NCBI RefSeq assembly: GCF_040412085.2
Contig: NZ_CP115921.1
Span: 1,364,001 to 1,428,000 of the forward strand
Length of the DNA stretch: 64,000 nucleotides
From: Vibrio sp. CB1-14
Lineage (GTDB): Bacteria > Pseudomonadota > Gammaproteobacteria > Enterobacterales > Vibrionaceae
Reading direction: 5' to 3'
Shown in pieces: positions 55,021 through 64,000 of the stretch; within the stretch, counting starts at the first letter, position 1, and each line of letters starts with the position of its first letter. The translations under genes were made by a program, and so were the position numbers. A model generated the notes under the pieces. The model searched no databases and was not told the DNA's origin. It saw only the letters and a list, made by a program, of their open reading frames with translations.

Positions 55021-55941
55021 ATGAATAAACTCATTGTGCTGGGTAGTGTGAATGCAGACCACGTTCTGCAAGTTCCTTCTTTCCCTCGACCTGGCGAAAC
55101 GTTACATGGTGCTAATTACCAAGTCATTCCTGGTGGCAAAGGGGCGAACCAAGCTGTTGCCGCTGCAAGACTGGGTGGTGACACAGGTTTTATCGCATGT
55201 GTAGGTGATGATGCATTTGGTATTAATATTCGCGAAGCATTCAAAGCTGATGGTATCAACATCGCGGGTGTTCAATTAGAGCCAGGCACGCCAACGGGTA
55301 TAGCTATGATTCAAGTAGTAGATAGTGGCGAGAACAGCATCTGTATTTCAGCGGAAGCCAACGCCAAGCTCACGACCGCACGTGTAGAGCCACACAAAGG
55401 TCTAATTGAAGGTGCGAACTACTTGCTAACGCAATTAGAAACGCCAATAGAAGGCATCGAATATGCAGCGAAAATTGCTAAGGCGGCAAAAACTAACGTC
55501 GTCCTCAATCCAGCGCCGGCTAGAGAGCTTCCTGATTCATTGCTGGGGTGTGTTGATGTCATTACTCCGAATGAAACCGAGGCAGAAGTGCTGACTGGAA
55601 TAACGGTCAACGATGATGAGTCTGCGCAAGAAGCAGCGAACGCTCTACATCGAAAGGGTATTGAAATCGTCATGATCACTTTGGGCTCGAAAGGTGTATG
55701 GCTAAGCCAAAACGGTCGTGGTGAGCGAATCCCGGGCTTCAAAGTAGAAGCAACCGATACCACTGCGGCAGGTGATACCTTTAACGGCGCTTTAGTGACA
55801 GGGTTAATTGAAGGAAAGTCTATCGAAGAGGCAATGGTATTTGCTCACGCAGCTGCAGCTATCTCTGTAACGCGATTTGGTGCTCAGACTTCCATTCCAA
55901 CGCTAGATGAAGTACAACAGTTTTTAGAGCAGCAAGCCTAA
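55021..55941 (+). CDS. rbsK: Ribokinase
   Basis: A 306-aa cytosolic PfkB-family kinase phosphorylating ribose to ribose-5-phosphate. The N-terminal MNKLIVLGSVNADHVL, the substrate motif GGKGANQAVAAARLGG and the ATP/anion-hole motif DTTAAGDTFNGALV with the catalytic Asp are intact. AAAAGGAAC precedes the ATG. Separated from rbsB by 295 bp carrying the inverted repeat pair, which may lower its expression relative to the transporter genes. Confidence 0.96.
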   Translation: MNKLIVLGSVNADHVLQVPSFPRPGETLHGANYQVIPGGKGANQAVAAARLGGDTGFIACVGDDAFGINIREAFKADGINIAGVQLEPGTPTGIAMIQVVDSGENSICISAEANAKLTTARVEPHKGLIEGANYLLTQLETPIEGIEYAAKIAKAAKTNVVLNPAPARELPDSLLGCVDVITPNETEAEVLTGITVNDDESAQEAANALHRKGIEIVMITLGSKGVWLSQNGRGERIPGFKVEATDTTAAGDTFNGALVTGLIEGKSIEEAMVFAHAAAAISVTRFGAQTSIPTLDEVQQFLEQQA

Positions 55942-55995
55942 GTTGAGAAATTAACGCGCTCAATTATAAGAAGAAGCAGTGGAGACCCTTGCCCA

Positions 55996-57000
55996 ATGGC
56001 AACGATGAAGGACATAGCAAGACTTGCGGGTGTTTCAACCTCAACCGTGAGTCATGTCATCAATAAAACACGATTCGTTAGTGAAGAGATTTCTGAGCGC
56101 GTTAACAGCGCAGCAAAGGAACTCAACTACGCGCCTTCTGCGTTGGCGCGCAGCTTAAAAATGAATCGTACACGAACAATTGGAATGTTAGTGACTACCT
56201 CGACCAACCCGTTTTTTGGTGAAGTAGTAAAAGGGGTCGAACGCAGTTGTTATCATCAAAACTACAACCTTATCCTTTGTAACACTGAAGGTGATACTGA
56301 GCGCATGAAAGCTTCCATCGATACCTTGCTTCAAAAGCGTGTCGATGGTCTGATTTTGATGTGCTCTACTTTGGAGGGGGAGAAGCTGGATATTTTCGAT
56401 CAGTATCCATCCATTCCTGTGGTTGTGATGGACTGGGGACCAATGCATTTTGAAAGCGACAAGATCCAGGACAACTCGTTTCTTGGTGGCTATCTTGCAA
56501 CGAAGCATCTCATTGAAAGCGGGCACACAGAGATTGGTTGTATCACAGGACCTTTAAATCGGCACCAAGCTTTAATGCGTTATGAAGGGTATAAGAAGGC
56601 GTTGAGTGAACGTCATATTGCGATTAATCCAGACTGGATTGTTGAATCGGACTTTGAATGTGATGGTGGCGCAAAATCGCTGGAGACATTAATCAACCGT
56701 GGGGCACTGCCTACGTCACTGTTTGTTTGCAATGACATGATGGCTATGGGGGCTATCAATGTAGCCCATGATAAAGGTATACATGTTCCCAACGATCTTT
56801 CGATCATTGGCTACGATGACATTCACATTGCCAAGTTCATGTCACCGTCTCTCACTACGATCCATCAACCTAAGTATCGCTTAGGAAAAGCGGCCGTTGA
56901 AACCTTACTTGCGAAAATTGAAAAAACCAGTCTTGCTGCAGATGTCGTGCAACTAGAGCCTTCGCTAGTCGTACGTGGCAGTGTCAAAAACCTTAAATAG
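55996..57000 (+). CDS. rbsR: Ribose operon repressor, LacI family
   Basis: A 334-aa LacI/GalR-type repressor. The HTH begins MATMKDIARLAGVSTSTVSH, followed by the hinge ALARSLKMNRTRTIGMLV and a periplasmic-binding-protein-like effector domain (VCNDMMAMGAINVAHDKG, IGYDDIHIAKFMSPSLTTI). The expected sites are the two identical palindromes before rbsD. Last gene of the rbs operon, 54 bp after rbsK, hence autoregulated through operon transcription. Confidence 0.95.
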   Translation: MATMKDIARLAGVSTSTVSHVINKTRFVSEEISERVNSAAKELNYAPSALARSLKMNRTRTIGMLVTTSTNPFFGEVVKGVERSCYHQNYNLILCNTEGDTERMKASIDTLLQKRVDGLILMCSTLEGEKLDIFDQYPSIPVVVMDWGPMHFESDKIQDNSFLGGYLATKHLIESGHTEIGCITGPLNRHQALMRYEGYKKALSERHIAINPDWIVESDFECDGGAKSLETLINRGALPTSLFVCNDMMAMGAINVAHDKGIHVPNDLSIIGYDDIHIAKFMSPSLTTIHQPKYRLGKAAVETLLAKIEKTSLAADVVQLEPSLVVRGSVKNLK

Positions 57001-57017
57001 TGTTTTGTGCGCAGCCT

Positions 57018-58196
57018 CTATTGAGGCTGAGCAACGCGAAAACCACGAACAATATTACTAAACGTCACCAATGCAAATAGCGTGATCACAATCGATAGGT
57101 GCCAAGGCTGACTTAGGCCGAGCTGAACCAACCCCATACTGACTAGCGATGAGACAATCATTTGTCCACCACCCGATAACGCTGCCGCGGCGCCAGCTTG
57201 TTTCTTATACGGCAGCATTACCATCGCCTGTGCGCAAGGCAGGGCGATGCCATTTCCCAGAATCATCAGCATTTGCCCTAGCATGATATATAAAGGCTCC
57301 ATCGGGCAAACGAACAACCAAATAGCCGACGCAATGTGTAGAGCTGGAGTACACAACAGCATCTTCTTAGTACCGATGATAGGGCGAACGCGATTGCAAA
57401 TAGTCGTGCCGCTGATCATACCGAACGCTGGAATGAGTACCCACAATGCATATTCGTCTGAGTTCATACCGATTTGGTTTTGCATGATAAACGGCATGAC
57501 CGATACCGCCGTGATCATCAGACTGAAATTGAGCCAACTGATACTGGCGAAACTGATGAAGTAGCTAGAGCGCAGAAGCTCGTCATACTGGTTCACGACA
57601 CGTTTGAATGAGGGGATCGGTGACTTTTCAGCGACGGTCTCTTTAAACAGCATGGTGATGACAACCCAGGCAAGAGCGACATAGCTAAATAGTGACACAA
57701 ACACCATGTTCCAACCAAAGTGAAAGTTAATAAACCCGCCCAAAACGGGTGCTATGACCGGCGTGATGGAAGCGGCCATCGCGATATAAGAGAGGGCAAT
57801 AGGGAGCTGAGCCCCACTAAACTGATCGCGTGTTGAGGCTCGTGCGAGAACCGCGCAGCAGCCAGTACCAACGCCTTGCAGAAAACGGCCAAAAACCATG
57901 CCTTCAAACGAATGGTTCATAGTAATAATCAAGATAAGGCCGAGCAGGGCGATAACTAGACCAGCAAGCAGCACCTTCTTTCTGCCGATAGCATCAGAGA
58001 TAGGGCCGTAAATGAATTGCGAGGGACCAAAACCCAGTAGATAAATACCGACGAGCAGTTGCGCTTGATCGAGGCTAATACCAAAATCTTTCGCTATCCA
58101 AGGCAGCGAAGGTAGCACTAGCCCCATACTGAGCTGACCGATACTGATAATGAGACACGCGAGAAGAATGACTTTGTAGCGAATTCCTTGAGCCAT
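57018..58196 (-). CDS. Bcr/CflA-type MFS multidrug transporter
   Basis: A 392-aa inner-membrane proton-drug antiporter with about twelve helices. Family features are SLPWIAKDFGISLDQAQ, the motif-A loop GPISDAIGRKKVLLAGL, and RFLQGVGTGCCAVLARA. The partner substrate is unknown. The stop codon lies in a small hairpin (CAGCCTC/GAGGCTG at 57012-57029) shared with the 3' end of the convergent rbs operon. Divergent from selO with ~190 bp between them. No regulator gene adjacent. Confidence 0.88.
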   Translation of the reverse strand: MAQGIRYKVILLACLIISIGQLSMGLVLPSLPWIAKDFGISLDQAQLLVGIYLLGFGPSQFIYGPISDAIGRKKVLLAGLVIALLGLILIITMNHSFEGMVFGRFLQGVGTGCCAVLARASTRDQFSGAQLPIALSYIAMAASITPVIAPVLGGFINFHFGWNMVFVSLFSYVALAWVVITMLFKETVAEKSPIPSFKRVVNQYDELLRSSYFISFASISWLNFSLMITAVSVMPFIMQNQIGMNSDEYALWVLIPAFGMISGTTICNRVRPIIGTKKMLLCTPALHIASAIWLFVCPMEPLYIMLGQMLMILGNGIALPCAQAMVMLPYKKQAGAAAALSGGGQMIVSSLVSMGLVQLGLSQPWHLSIVITLFALVTFSNIVRGFRVAQPQ

Positions 58197-58384
58197 TAAT
58201 AATCCATACTTAGAGAGGCGAATGCGAAGAACCCAAGATTTTGGCTACCTTTAGCCAATGCCCTTAGGTTGTTTAGGGTAAATCTAAATGAATCAAACTA
58301 TATCATAAGGTTATTGGGCTTTATTGAGCTATCTTCGTATCATGACAACAAAATCACGCATCATTGCACGGAGTAGGATTGACG

Positions 58385-60088
58385 ATGAGCGAACCAAAAT
58401 CACCAAAGACGCTTAACTCAATAACCAATATGGATGAGTTTGCAAACACGGCAAGTTACTCGCTACTAGAGGCGCTTAATGCGGATCCTGGGGCAACAGA
58501 TAGTGGTGAAGATTACTGGCCGCGACAAGTGTTTTCGGGTCACTATGTACCGGTGAAACCAACGCCTATCCGAAATCCTGCTTACATCAGCCACAGTGCA
58601 AGCTTATTTGATGAACTAGGGGTTGATCCTGCGTTGGCGCAAGAGAAACACTTTGCAGAAATGTTTTCGGGTGATTTGTCTGGAGTTCCCACTCCAATAA
58701 ACCCGTTTGGCTGGGCAACAGGCTACGCGCTTTCCATTTATGGTACGGAGTACAACGAGCAGTGCCCTTTCAAAACAGGAAATGGCTATGGCGACGGCCG
58801 TGCACTCTCCGTCTTTGAAGGTGTACTGAATGGCAAACGATGGGAAATGCAGCTCAAGGGCGGCGGCACGACGCCATATTGCCGTGGCGCTGACGGCAGA
58901 GCCGTATTGCGCTCCAGCGTGCGCGAGTTTCTAGCTCAAGAGTTCATGCACGCGCTTGGTATTCCATCGACGCGCTCGTTATGTTTATTTGCTTCACAAT
59001 CAGAAACCGTTGACCGCCCTTGGTATCGAGAAGGTTCGCATTCTGAAAACCCCGATATTATGGTTCCCAGCCCTGTTGCCATTACGACCCGAGTTGCCTC
59101 TTCCTTTTTGCGTGTTGGTCAAATTGAGTTATTCGCACGCCGAGCGCGCAGTCAAGCCCATTCCACGGCGATGCAAGAGCTTGAGCATATTGTCGAATAC
59201 GCGATAGAGCGAGAATATAAACAGCAGATAGACCGAAGTTTACCCCTACCAGAAAAAGTAATCACGCTCGCCACCGAGTTTAGAGAGCGCTTGACCACAT
59301 TAGTGACACACTGGATGCGCGTTGGTTTCTGCCAAGGAAATTTTAATAGTGACAACTGCGCCGTTGGCGGCTTCACCCTCGATTTTGGGCCGTTCGGTTT
59401 TTGCGAACGCTTTGAGCCATACTTCCAGCCTTGGACTGGCGGCGGCCGTCACTTCTCGTTTTTTAATCAGCCTTTGGCCGCAGAGAAAAACTTCGAGTCC
59501 TTTTGCTCTGCATTGATGCCCCTTATCGTAAAGGACGAAGCGGCGTTAGAAAAACTTGGTCTAATTCAGGATGAATTTTCGACAGTGATGCAAGCCAAAC
59601 TCAAACATATGTGGTCGAGAAAGCTCGGCTATGAAGAGTTTGATAGCGACTTGCTACAAAACCTGTTCAAACTCATGATGATGACGCACGTTGACTACAC
59701 GATTTTCTTCCGCGAACTGTCTCAACTACCTGACAATGCCTCTGCGCTTGCTGCAAGCTTTTACACCGAACCTGATGAAGACACGATGATCGAGTGGCAA
59801 GCCTGGCTAAATGAATGGCGTGAAAAGCTTCCATCTGCAAACACAGAGAAAGAAATTATGTCAAAAATGAAACAGGTTAACCCCAAGTACACGTGGCGTG
59901 AATGGTTAGTGGTACCGGCTTATAAGCAAGCGGAGCGGGGAGAATATTCTCTCATTCATGAGTTGCAGCAGGTGTTTGCTGATCCTTATGGCGAGCAAGG
60001 GGCAGAGTTGGAAGGTAAGTATTATCAGCTTCGCCCGTTGAAGCTTTTCGATGTAGGTGGGGTGACACATTATAGTTGTTCGTCGTAA
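58385..60088 (+). CDS. selO: Protein adenylyltransferase SelO (YdiU/UPF0061)
   Basis: A 567-aa pseudokinase-fold enzyme that transfers AMP from ATP to Ser/Thr/Tyr of target proteins, linked to oxidative-stress control. Conserved blocks are the glycine-rich [39 protein letters not shown], the metal-site [20 protein letters not shown], and the C-terminal YSCSS with Cys at the position of selenocysteine in eukaryotic SelO. The ATG at 58385 (AGGA six bases upstream) is preferred to one seven codons earlier. Single-gene unit. Confidence 0.93.
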   Translation: MSEPKSPKTLNSITNMDEFANTASYSLLEALNADPGATDSGEDYWPRQVFSGHYVPVKPTPIRNPAYISHSASLFDELGVDPALAQEKHFAEMFSGDLSGVPTPINPFGWATGYALSIYGTEYNEQCPFKTGNGYGDGRALSVFEGVLNGKRWEMQLKGGGTTPYCRGADGRAVLRSSVREFLAQEFMHALGIPSTRSLCLFASQSETVDRPWYREGSHSENPDIMVPSPVAITTRVASSFLRVGQIELFARRARSQAHSTAMQELEHIVEYAIEREYKQQIDRSLPLPEKVITLATEFRERLTTLVTHWMRVGFCQGNFNSDNCAVGGFTLDFGPFGFCERFEPYFQPWTGGGRHFSFFNQPLAAEKNFESFCSALMPLIVKDEAALEKLGLIQDEFSTVMQAKLKHMWSRKLGYEEFDSDLLQNLFKLMMMTHVDYTIFFRELSQLPDNASALAASFYTEPDEDTMIEWQAWLNEWREKLPSANTEKEIMSKMKQVNPKYTWREWLVVPAYKQAERGEYSLIHELQQVFADPYGEQGAELEGKYYQLRPLKLFDVGGVTHYSCSS

Positions 60089-60106
60089 CTTCGAGTATTG
60101 GTTAAA

Positions 60107-60144
60107 CGGTGTGTAATTGTGCTTATAAGCACAACTGCACACCG
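60107..60144. repeat. Nested palindrome between selO and the serine hydrolase gene
   Basis: Outer arms CGGTGTG (60107-60113) and CACACCG (60138-60144) enclose the perfect 18-bp palindrome TTGTGCTTATAAGCACAA (60117-60134). It lies between convergent genes and lacks a T-run on either side. It may work as a Rho-independent-like barrier, a cruciform or a protein site. Confidence 0.65.
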
Positions 60145-60183
60145 TGGTTAAGCTACTCCAAAGCACATACCAGTTGCTCTGAT

Positions 60184-61491
60184 TTAATCCTTGTTCATCA
60201 AGTATTCTGCAACCGCCTGATAGGCAGGTAGTGAGGTAGGGTCGATTTTACTGTTTTTGGCACTTGGGAATGAGGAATAACGAACGATCACCATCTCAGC
60301 GGTTGGATCTATATAAATTGTCTGACCATGAACACCACGTGCAGCTATCGCGCCATTAGCGTTGTGAAAAATCCACCACATACTCTTATAACTACCACCA
60401 GGCAGAGTTGTGTATCCAGCTTTCGCAAAATCCTCTTTATCACCACCGGCCATGATGTTTTCAATCACTTCACTTGGGAAAAGGGATTGCCCCTCAAACT
60501 TGCCTTTATTGAGCACCAGTGACCCAATGCGGCCAAGATCACGAAGACTTGCGCTTAGACCACCCCCAGCGAATGGCATGCCTTTGGCGTCGACGGTCAT
60601 ATAACCATCTTGCTCCATTCCAATTTTCTGCCAGATTCGCTCAGACAATAGTTCAGCAACGTTTTTTCCGGTCGCTCTTGCGATAATCCAGCCCAGTGCA
60701 TCTGTATTGATTGTCTTGTAGCCAAAAGCTTCACCATGAGCGCCGCTTTTGCCCACGGTTTGTAAGTACTCAAGATAACCATTTGGACCATCGTAGCCCT
60801 GCGGTTTTGGAAGCGGACTCGCTGCCTTAGAGTAGATCCAGATATCAGCATTTGGGTCGGCGTAGTCTTCGCTGTAATCAAGTCCTGTAGTCATATCCAT
60901 TACCTGACGTACGGTGGCACTTCCAAAAGCGCTATCCTTGAGCTCTGGGACAATTGAAGTAACTTTTGCGTTTTCATCAAGAGTACCTTCAGCAAGCAGA
61001 ATTTCAGCTAAAAGCCCTGTCAGAGATTTGGTCATCGACATAGCAGCATGCTGACCTAGTTCATCTAGGCAGCCTAGGTAACGTTCGTAAACGATCTGGC
61101 CTTTATGAAGAATAAGAATGCCATCGGTATAGTTTGCTGATAGCGATTCTTGCCATGTCATTTCTCGTTCGTTGTTGAGAGGCTGGAATGTAATGGCGTC
61201 GATATTGTCATCTTTGGCATACGTAAAGGGAGTGGGTGCGCCAATCCCACGGGTGACCTGCTTGGTAGGCATCAATTCGCGAATATGACACACAGTCCAA
61301 CGCATTTTGGGGAAACTGAAAAAGTCGGATTCTGGCTGCATAATCAGCTTATCTTTTGGTGGCGGAAAGCCAACCATCCACTTCATCTTAACCGGATCTG
61401 AAGCTTCGGCATTTAAAGTGGCAGAAGGGATGCTATTAGCATAGCTGAGACTGCTTATCGCCAAAGTTAATAATGTAATCGCGATTCTCAT
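60184..61491 (-). CDS. Periplasmic serine hydrolase (class C beta-lactamase fold)
   Basis: A 435-aa protein with a signal peptide (residues 1-18, ending SYA). It belongs to the beta-lactamase/esterase family PF00144: the active-site SxxK is SMTK (in AAMSMTKSLTGLL), the Tyr motif is GLDYSEDY, and a His-Gly loop is GVHGQTIYIDP. The sequence MTKSLTGLLAEILLAEG resembles 6-aminohexanoate-oligomer hydrolases and related esterases rather than true AmpC enzymes. The substrate is unknown; antibiotic resistance is not implied. Convergent with selO. Upstream gap shared with the lipoprotein gene on plus. Confidence 0.85.
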   Translation of the reverse strand: MRIAITLLTLAISSLSYANSIPSATLNAEASDPVKMKWMVGFPPPKDKLIMQPESDFFSFPKMRWTVCHIRELMPTKQVTRGIGAPTPFTYAKDDNIDAITFQPLNNEREMTWQESLSANYTDGILILHKGQIVYERYLGCLDELGQHAAMSMTKSLTGLLAEILLAEGTLDENAKVTSIVPELKDSAFGSATVRQVMDMTTGLDYSEDYADPNADIWIYSKAASPLPKPQGYDGPNGYLEYLQTVGKSGAHGEAFGYKTINTDALGWIIARATGKNVAELLSERIWQKIGMEQDGYMTVDAKGMPFAGGGLSASLRDLGRIGSLVLNKGKFEGQSLFPSEVIENIMAGGDKEDFAKAGYTTLPGGSYKSMWWIFHNANGAIAARGVHGQTIYIDPTAEMVIVRYSSFPSAKNSKIDPTSLPAYQAVAEYLMNKD

Positions 61492-61784
61492 TTTGGTCTC
61501 TCTTCAATTTTCGTTATGGCAAAGACACGAATTTAGGAATGTAACTTGCTAGGAAGTCTGATTTATACACGCCTAATCATTGTTTGAATAGTCCTTAAAG
61601 ATAATAGCATTTCATACCAATTAGGTTATGCATTAAGTGAGTCTGAAAAGCGTTGTTTATTATTGATAGTTTAAGCTTATGTGAGTGGTGCAACACATTG
61701 TGCGGTTTGATCTATGTATATTTAGCCCCCGGGTAGGAATGGACTTACTCAAAAAAAATAATAGCGATATAGGTGTTTATTCAA

Positions 61785-63218
61785 ATGAATATGAGAAAGC
61801 TGGTGCTTTGTGGTCTCGTCTCTGGGTTAGTTGGCTGCGGTGGAGGTAGTGATAGTGGGGGCAATGAAGGTGGTGCAAGTGTTACAAACCTCAGTGGGAA
61901 GGTTATTGATGGGTATGTCATTGGTGCGACTGTGTATCTGGATGTCAATTTCAACAATCAATTAGATAACAATGAACCGCGCGTTGTCACACAGGAACAA
62001 GGTGATTTTAATTTAGAAGTACCGCCTGTTTATCGCGAGTGCTCAAAATATGTTCCAATCGTGGTAGACGTACCCCAAGGTGCTATCGATACGGATTTCC
62101 CAGATACGCCAATTGAAGAAGCTTACACTATGGTGATCGCTCCGAAATATGCCCAGAGTACAGATTCAGATTTGTATAACCTAACACCTCTGACTTCTGT
62201 TGTCTGGAATGAAGTGGAGAAAGAGCTATATGAAAATGTCTCAACTGAGCTTTCTTGTGAATCAATACTACAGGAACAGGAGTTGCGAGAGGATATTGCC
62301 CAGCGTTTGGCAGAGCAAGAAGTTCGTATTGCTCGCCGTTACAATATTACCGTCGAGGAGTTGTATGGAGACTATATAGATTCAGGGAATAATGAAGTAC
62401 ATCAAATCGCGCAAGACATTGTCCCGGGTCTACAGAAATCTTATTCCGATACTCGCCAGTTGCATAGTCAATATCCACAAGCCAACTTAGCTTGGGTAGA
62501 GTACTTTTTAGGAAAGTGGGACAGTTCAAATAACAGCTATGACAACGCTTGGTATCGATATCAGTTTGTGCAAATGTCGAATGGTAATTTTGAATCACAA
62601 ACCAATGAGATGTCGAATGACTTAACAACTGTTATTGGTCTTTATGATAAAAGCTCCATGATGACTACCGTTCGAGATGGGGTGAACATTGAACAGGTGG
62701 TTTCGATGGGTAAAGGCACAAACCAGTACGATTGTTCTGTTAGCGAATGGTTGGAAACCACGGTGCAACTGTCTTCTGGAGTTCGAAACACCGTTTATGG
62801 AAATGTAGGGGATTGGAGTGATTGCAGCAACACTGTTCTAGCTAATAGCTATACAACACAAGCATTAGTGACCAAAGATTATCTAGGACAAGACCTTATC
62901 AGCTACTCAGAGCATACGTATGAGCCTGGAAATGACAGCGGTTTTTCACATCTTGTGGGAGTGACTGACACAGTAGTTGCATCGGATCTTACTCCAGTTC
63001 GCAGTGCCGTTAACACGGATTTCTACAGCGAAGAAAGCCACGGCGCAGATTTCTGGAATAGAACCAAGAATGAGTTTGGTGATGATCCTAGTCAAATAAT
63101 GACAAGCCATACCAGCGATGGGAAGTGGAAACGTATCATCAACTATAAGAATGGTACGCACAAAACGGAATGTGGTGCTTCTGAAGCTGATTTATCCGAA
63201 GCGAACTGTCTGAATTGA
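61785..63218 (+). CDS. Secreted/surface lipoprotein, 477 aa (unknown function)
   Basis: A short signal ending in LVGCGGGSDSGG marks an outer-membrane lipoprotein with a Gly/Ser tether. Then comes a beta-sandwich-like segment SGKVIDGYVIGATVYLDVNF followed by NNQLDNNEP, an acidic loop that looks calcium-binding and is common in Vibrio/Shewanella surface lipoproteins. A helical middle part (EQELREDIAQRLAEQEVRIA) and a C-terminal beta-rich domain with several Cys follow. I recognise no enzymatic motif. The frame may start at GTG 61773, ATG 61785 or ATG 61791; the ribosome site is poor. Stand-alone gene in AT-rich surroundings. Confidence 0.75.
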   Translation: MNMRKLVLCGLVSGLVGCGGGSDSGGNEGGASVTNLSGKVIDGYVIGATVYLDVNFNNQLDNNEPRVVTQEQGDFNLEVPPVYRECSKYVPIVVDVPQGAIDTDFPDTPIEEAYTMVIAPKYAQSTDSDLYNLTPLTSVVWNEVEKELYENVSTELSCESILQEQELREDIAQRLAEQEVRIARRYNITVEELYGDYIDSGNNEVHQIAQDIVPGLQKSYSDTRQLHSQYPQANLAWVEYFLGKWDSSNNSYDNAWYRYQFVQMSNGNFESQTNEMSNDLTTVIGLYDKSSMMTTVRDGVNIEQVVSMGKGTNQYDCSVSEWLETTVQLSSGVRNTVYGNVGDWSDCSNTVLANSYTTQALVTKDYLGQDLISYSEHTYEPGNDSGFSHLVGVTDTVVASDLTPVRSAVNTDFYSEESHGADFWNRTKNEFGDDPSQIMTSHTSDGKWKRIINYKNGTHKTECGASEADLSEANCLN

Positions 63219-63260
63219 TTCATTCATATTAAAGAGGTTTTTAATAAAACATTCTTACAT

Positions 63261-63295
63261 AAAAATAGAGCCCAGCATTGAATCCAATGCTGGGC
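63261..63295 (-). terminator. Terminator after the TldD/PmbA-family gene
   Basis: GCCCAGCATTG (63270-63280) and CAATGCTGGGC (63285-63295) form a perfect 11-bp stem with an AATC loop. On minus it is followed by CTATTTTTATG. It also sits 50 bp after the convergent lipoprotein gene. Confidence 0.85.
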
Positions 63296-63306
63296 GTCAT
63301 TTCTGC

Positions 63307-64000
63307 CTACTTACCACCAATACTCAACCGAGCAAACCTCACATCCGGCGCAAAGAAAGTTCGGCTGTCATTAATCAGTTGGCTATCACCAACTGCATCC
63401 ACTTCTTGCAACATTTTGTAGAAGTTACCCGCAACCGTAATACCTCGTACCGGTTGGACTCTTACTCCGTCACGACACAAGAAACCGCTAGCGCCAAACG
63501 AGAAGTCACCGCTGACTGGGTCGGCACCAGAATGGACGCCTTGCAGTTCAACAAGCTCCAGATAATCGCCTGCTTTGACTTCACTAGCATTGCTTAAGCC
63601 AGAGGCGATCACTTTATGGTTGGCGGAAACGTCTAGGCTGGATTTCGCGCCACGTGCTGCACTGGCAGTGGATACTGCGTCTAGATAGCTTGCAGTATGG
63701 CTATTATGCAATAGCGTATTGAGCTTTCCGCCTGAGATTAGTACGTTGTCTTGAGTCGCAAAGCCTTCGCTGTCGAAGCTAGCGATTGCCATGCCGTTTG
63801 GCATATACGCCATATCTGTCAGAGTAATCAGCTCACTCGCAATTGACTCGCCTATCTTGTTGCCAAGTGGCGTAATGCCTTTCATGGCACTAACACCAGA
63901 GAATGCACTGCTAAAGGCTCCGAATAGGCTGCTTAATGCGTTGATATCGAAAATAGCCGAATACTCACCAGTAGCAACCGGAGCACCGTCGAGTAAGTCA
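63307..64000 (-). CDS. TldD/PmbA-family metalloprotease, C-terminal part (partial, runs off window end)
   Basis: The frame is open to base 64000, so only the last ~230 residues are seen. They match the C-terminal half of PmbA/TldE: FSSAFSGVSAMKGITPLG, FDSEGFATQDNVLI, the nearly invariant GDYLELVELQGVHSGADP then SGDFSFGASGF, and the end RGITVAGNFYKMLQEV. In E. coli, TldD-PmbA is a heterodimeric protease acting on unfolded peptides and microcin/CcdA substrates, with TldD carrying the metal site. No HExxxH motif lies in the visible part, so TldD versus PmbA is judged by similarity to PmbA's C-terminus. It may be a stand-alone homologue. Confidence 0.85.
   Translation of the reverse strand, partial: DLLDGAPVATGEYSAIFDINALSSLFGAFSSAFSGVSAMKGITPLGNKIGESIASELITLTDMAYMPNGMAIASFDSEGFATQDNVLISGGKLNTLLHNSHTASYLDAVSTASAARGAKSSLDVSANHKVIASGLSNASEVKAGDYLELVELQGVHSGADPVSGDFSFGASGFLCRDGVRVQPVRGITVAGNFYKMLQEVDAVGDSQLINDSRTFFAPDVRFARLSIGGK

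Noticed and set aside
1..64000. CRISPR array, tRNA, rRNA, integron attC sites, intact IS elements
   Set aside because: No regularly spaced repeats, cloverleaf genes, rRNA segments, attC-like arrays or transposase reading frames were seen on either strand.

Overview
The window looks like chromosomal DNA of a marine gammaproteobacterium of the Vibrionaceae, most likely a Vibrio. The grounds are a TtpC-containing TonB cluster, a secreted GH18 chitinase with a ChiC-type domain and a CBM5/12, a TfoX-family competence regulator, a giant type I secretion adhesin with a C-terminal secretion domain like that of V. cholerae VCA0849, and a complete-order ribose operon. Family calls come from reading the translations; no database search was run. 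No rRNA, tRNA, CRISPR array or intact transposase was seen.

Layout. 0-5 kb (minus): a TonB-dependent receptor, a UUCG-loop terminator, then DUF3450, ttpC and exbB (cut by the window edge), an energised outer-membrane uptake module. 5.8-11.6 kb (plus): a five-gene ABC importer of the Yej/microcin C family with two separate ATPases. 11.6-18.7 kb: YqhD-like aldehyde reductase, a glycine-zipper lipoprotein, chitinase, glgC and idi. 18.8-21.7 kb: the AmmeMemoRadiSam trio (amrA and amrB divergent from amrS) around a perfect palindrome, followed by a 49-aa gene. 21.8-24.2 kb: a small membrane protein, a TfoX-family regulator, a cupin and a DUF3820 protein.

24.2-29.5 kb is a decaying insertion. It holds a lipase-like lipoprotein with an in-frame amber stop and a periplasmic-sensor HD-GYP protein with a -1 frameshift. 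It is bracketed by complementary remnants: an intact DUF3820 gene plus a stub of the next gene on the left, and a broken DUF3820 tail plus the intact next gene on the right. 29.9-45.5 kb is one transcription unit: a 3071-aa adhesin, its T1SS ABC transporter, membrane-fusion protein and TolC-like channel, an OmpA-type lipoprotein, and a PstS-like periplasmic binding protein where related operons usually carry the LapG/LapD control pair.

45.6-50.4 kb: a TetR regulator divergent from a glutathione S-transferase across twin operators, a DJ-1/PfpI protein, a Maa-type acetyltransferase and a PAS-GGDEF protein with a degenerate EAL domain. 50.6-57.0 kb: rbsD-A-C-B-K-R behind two identical 18-bp palindromes. 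rbsA carries a -1 frameshift. 57-64 kb: Bcr/CflA-type MFS pump, SelO, a periplasmic serine hydrolase, an unrecognised 478-aa lipoprotein, and the C-terminal part of a TldD/PmbA-family protein running off the end.

Three -1 frameshifts (HD-GYP gene, DUF3820 remnant, rbsA) each fall at an A5/T5 tract where six bases would restore the frame. They could be real decay or homopolymer under-calling, and should be checked before biology is built on them.
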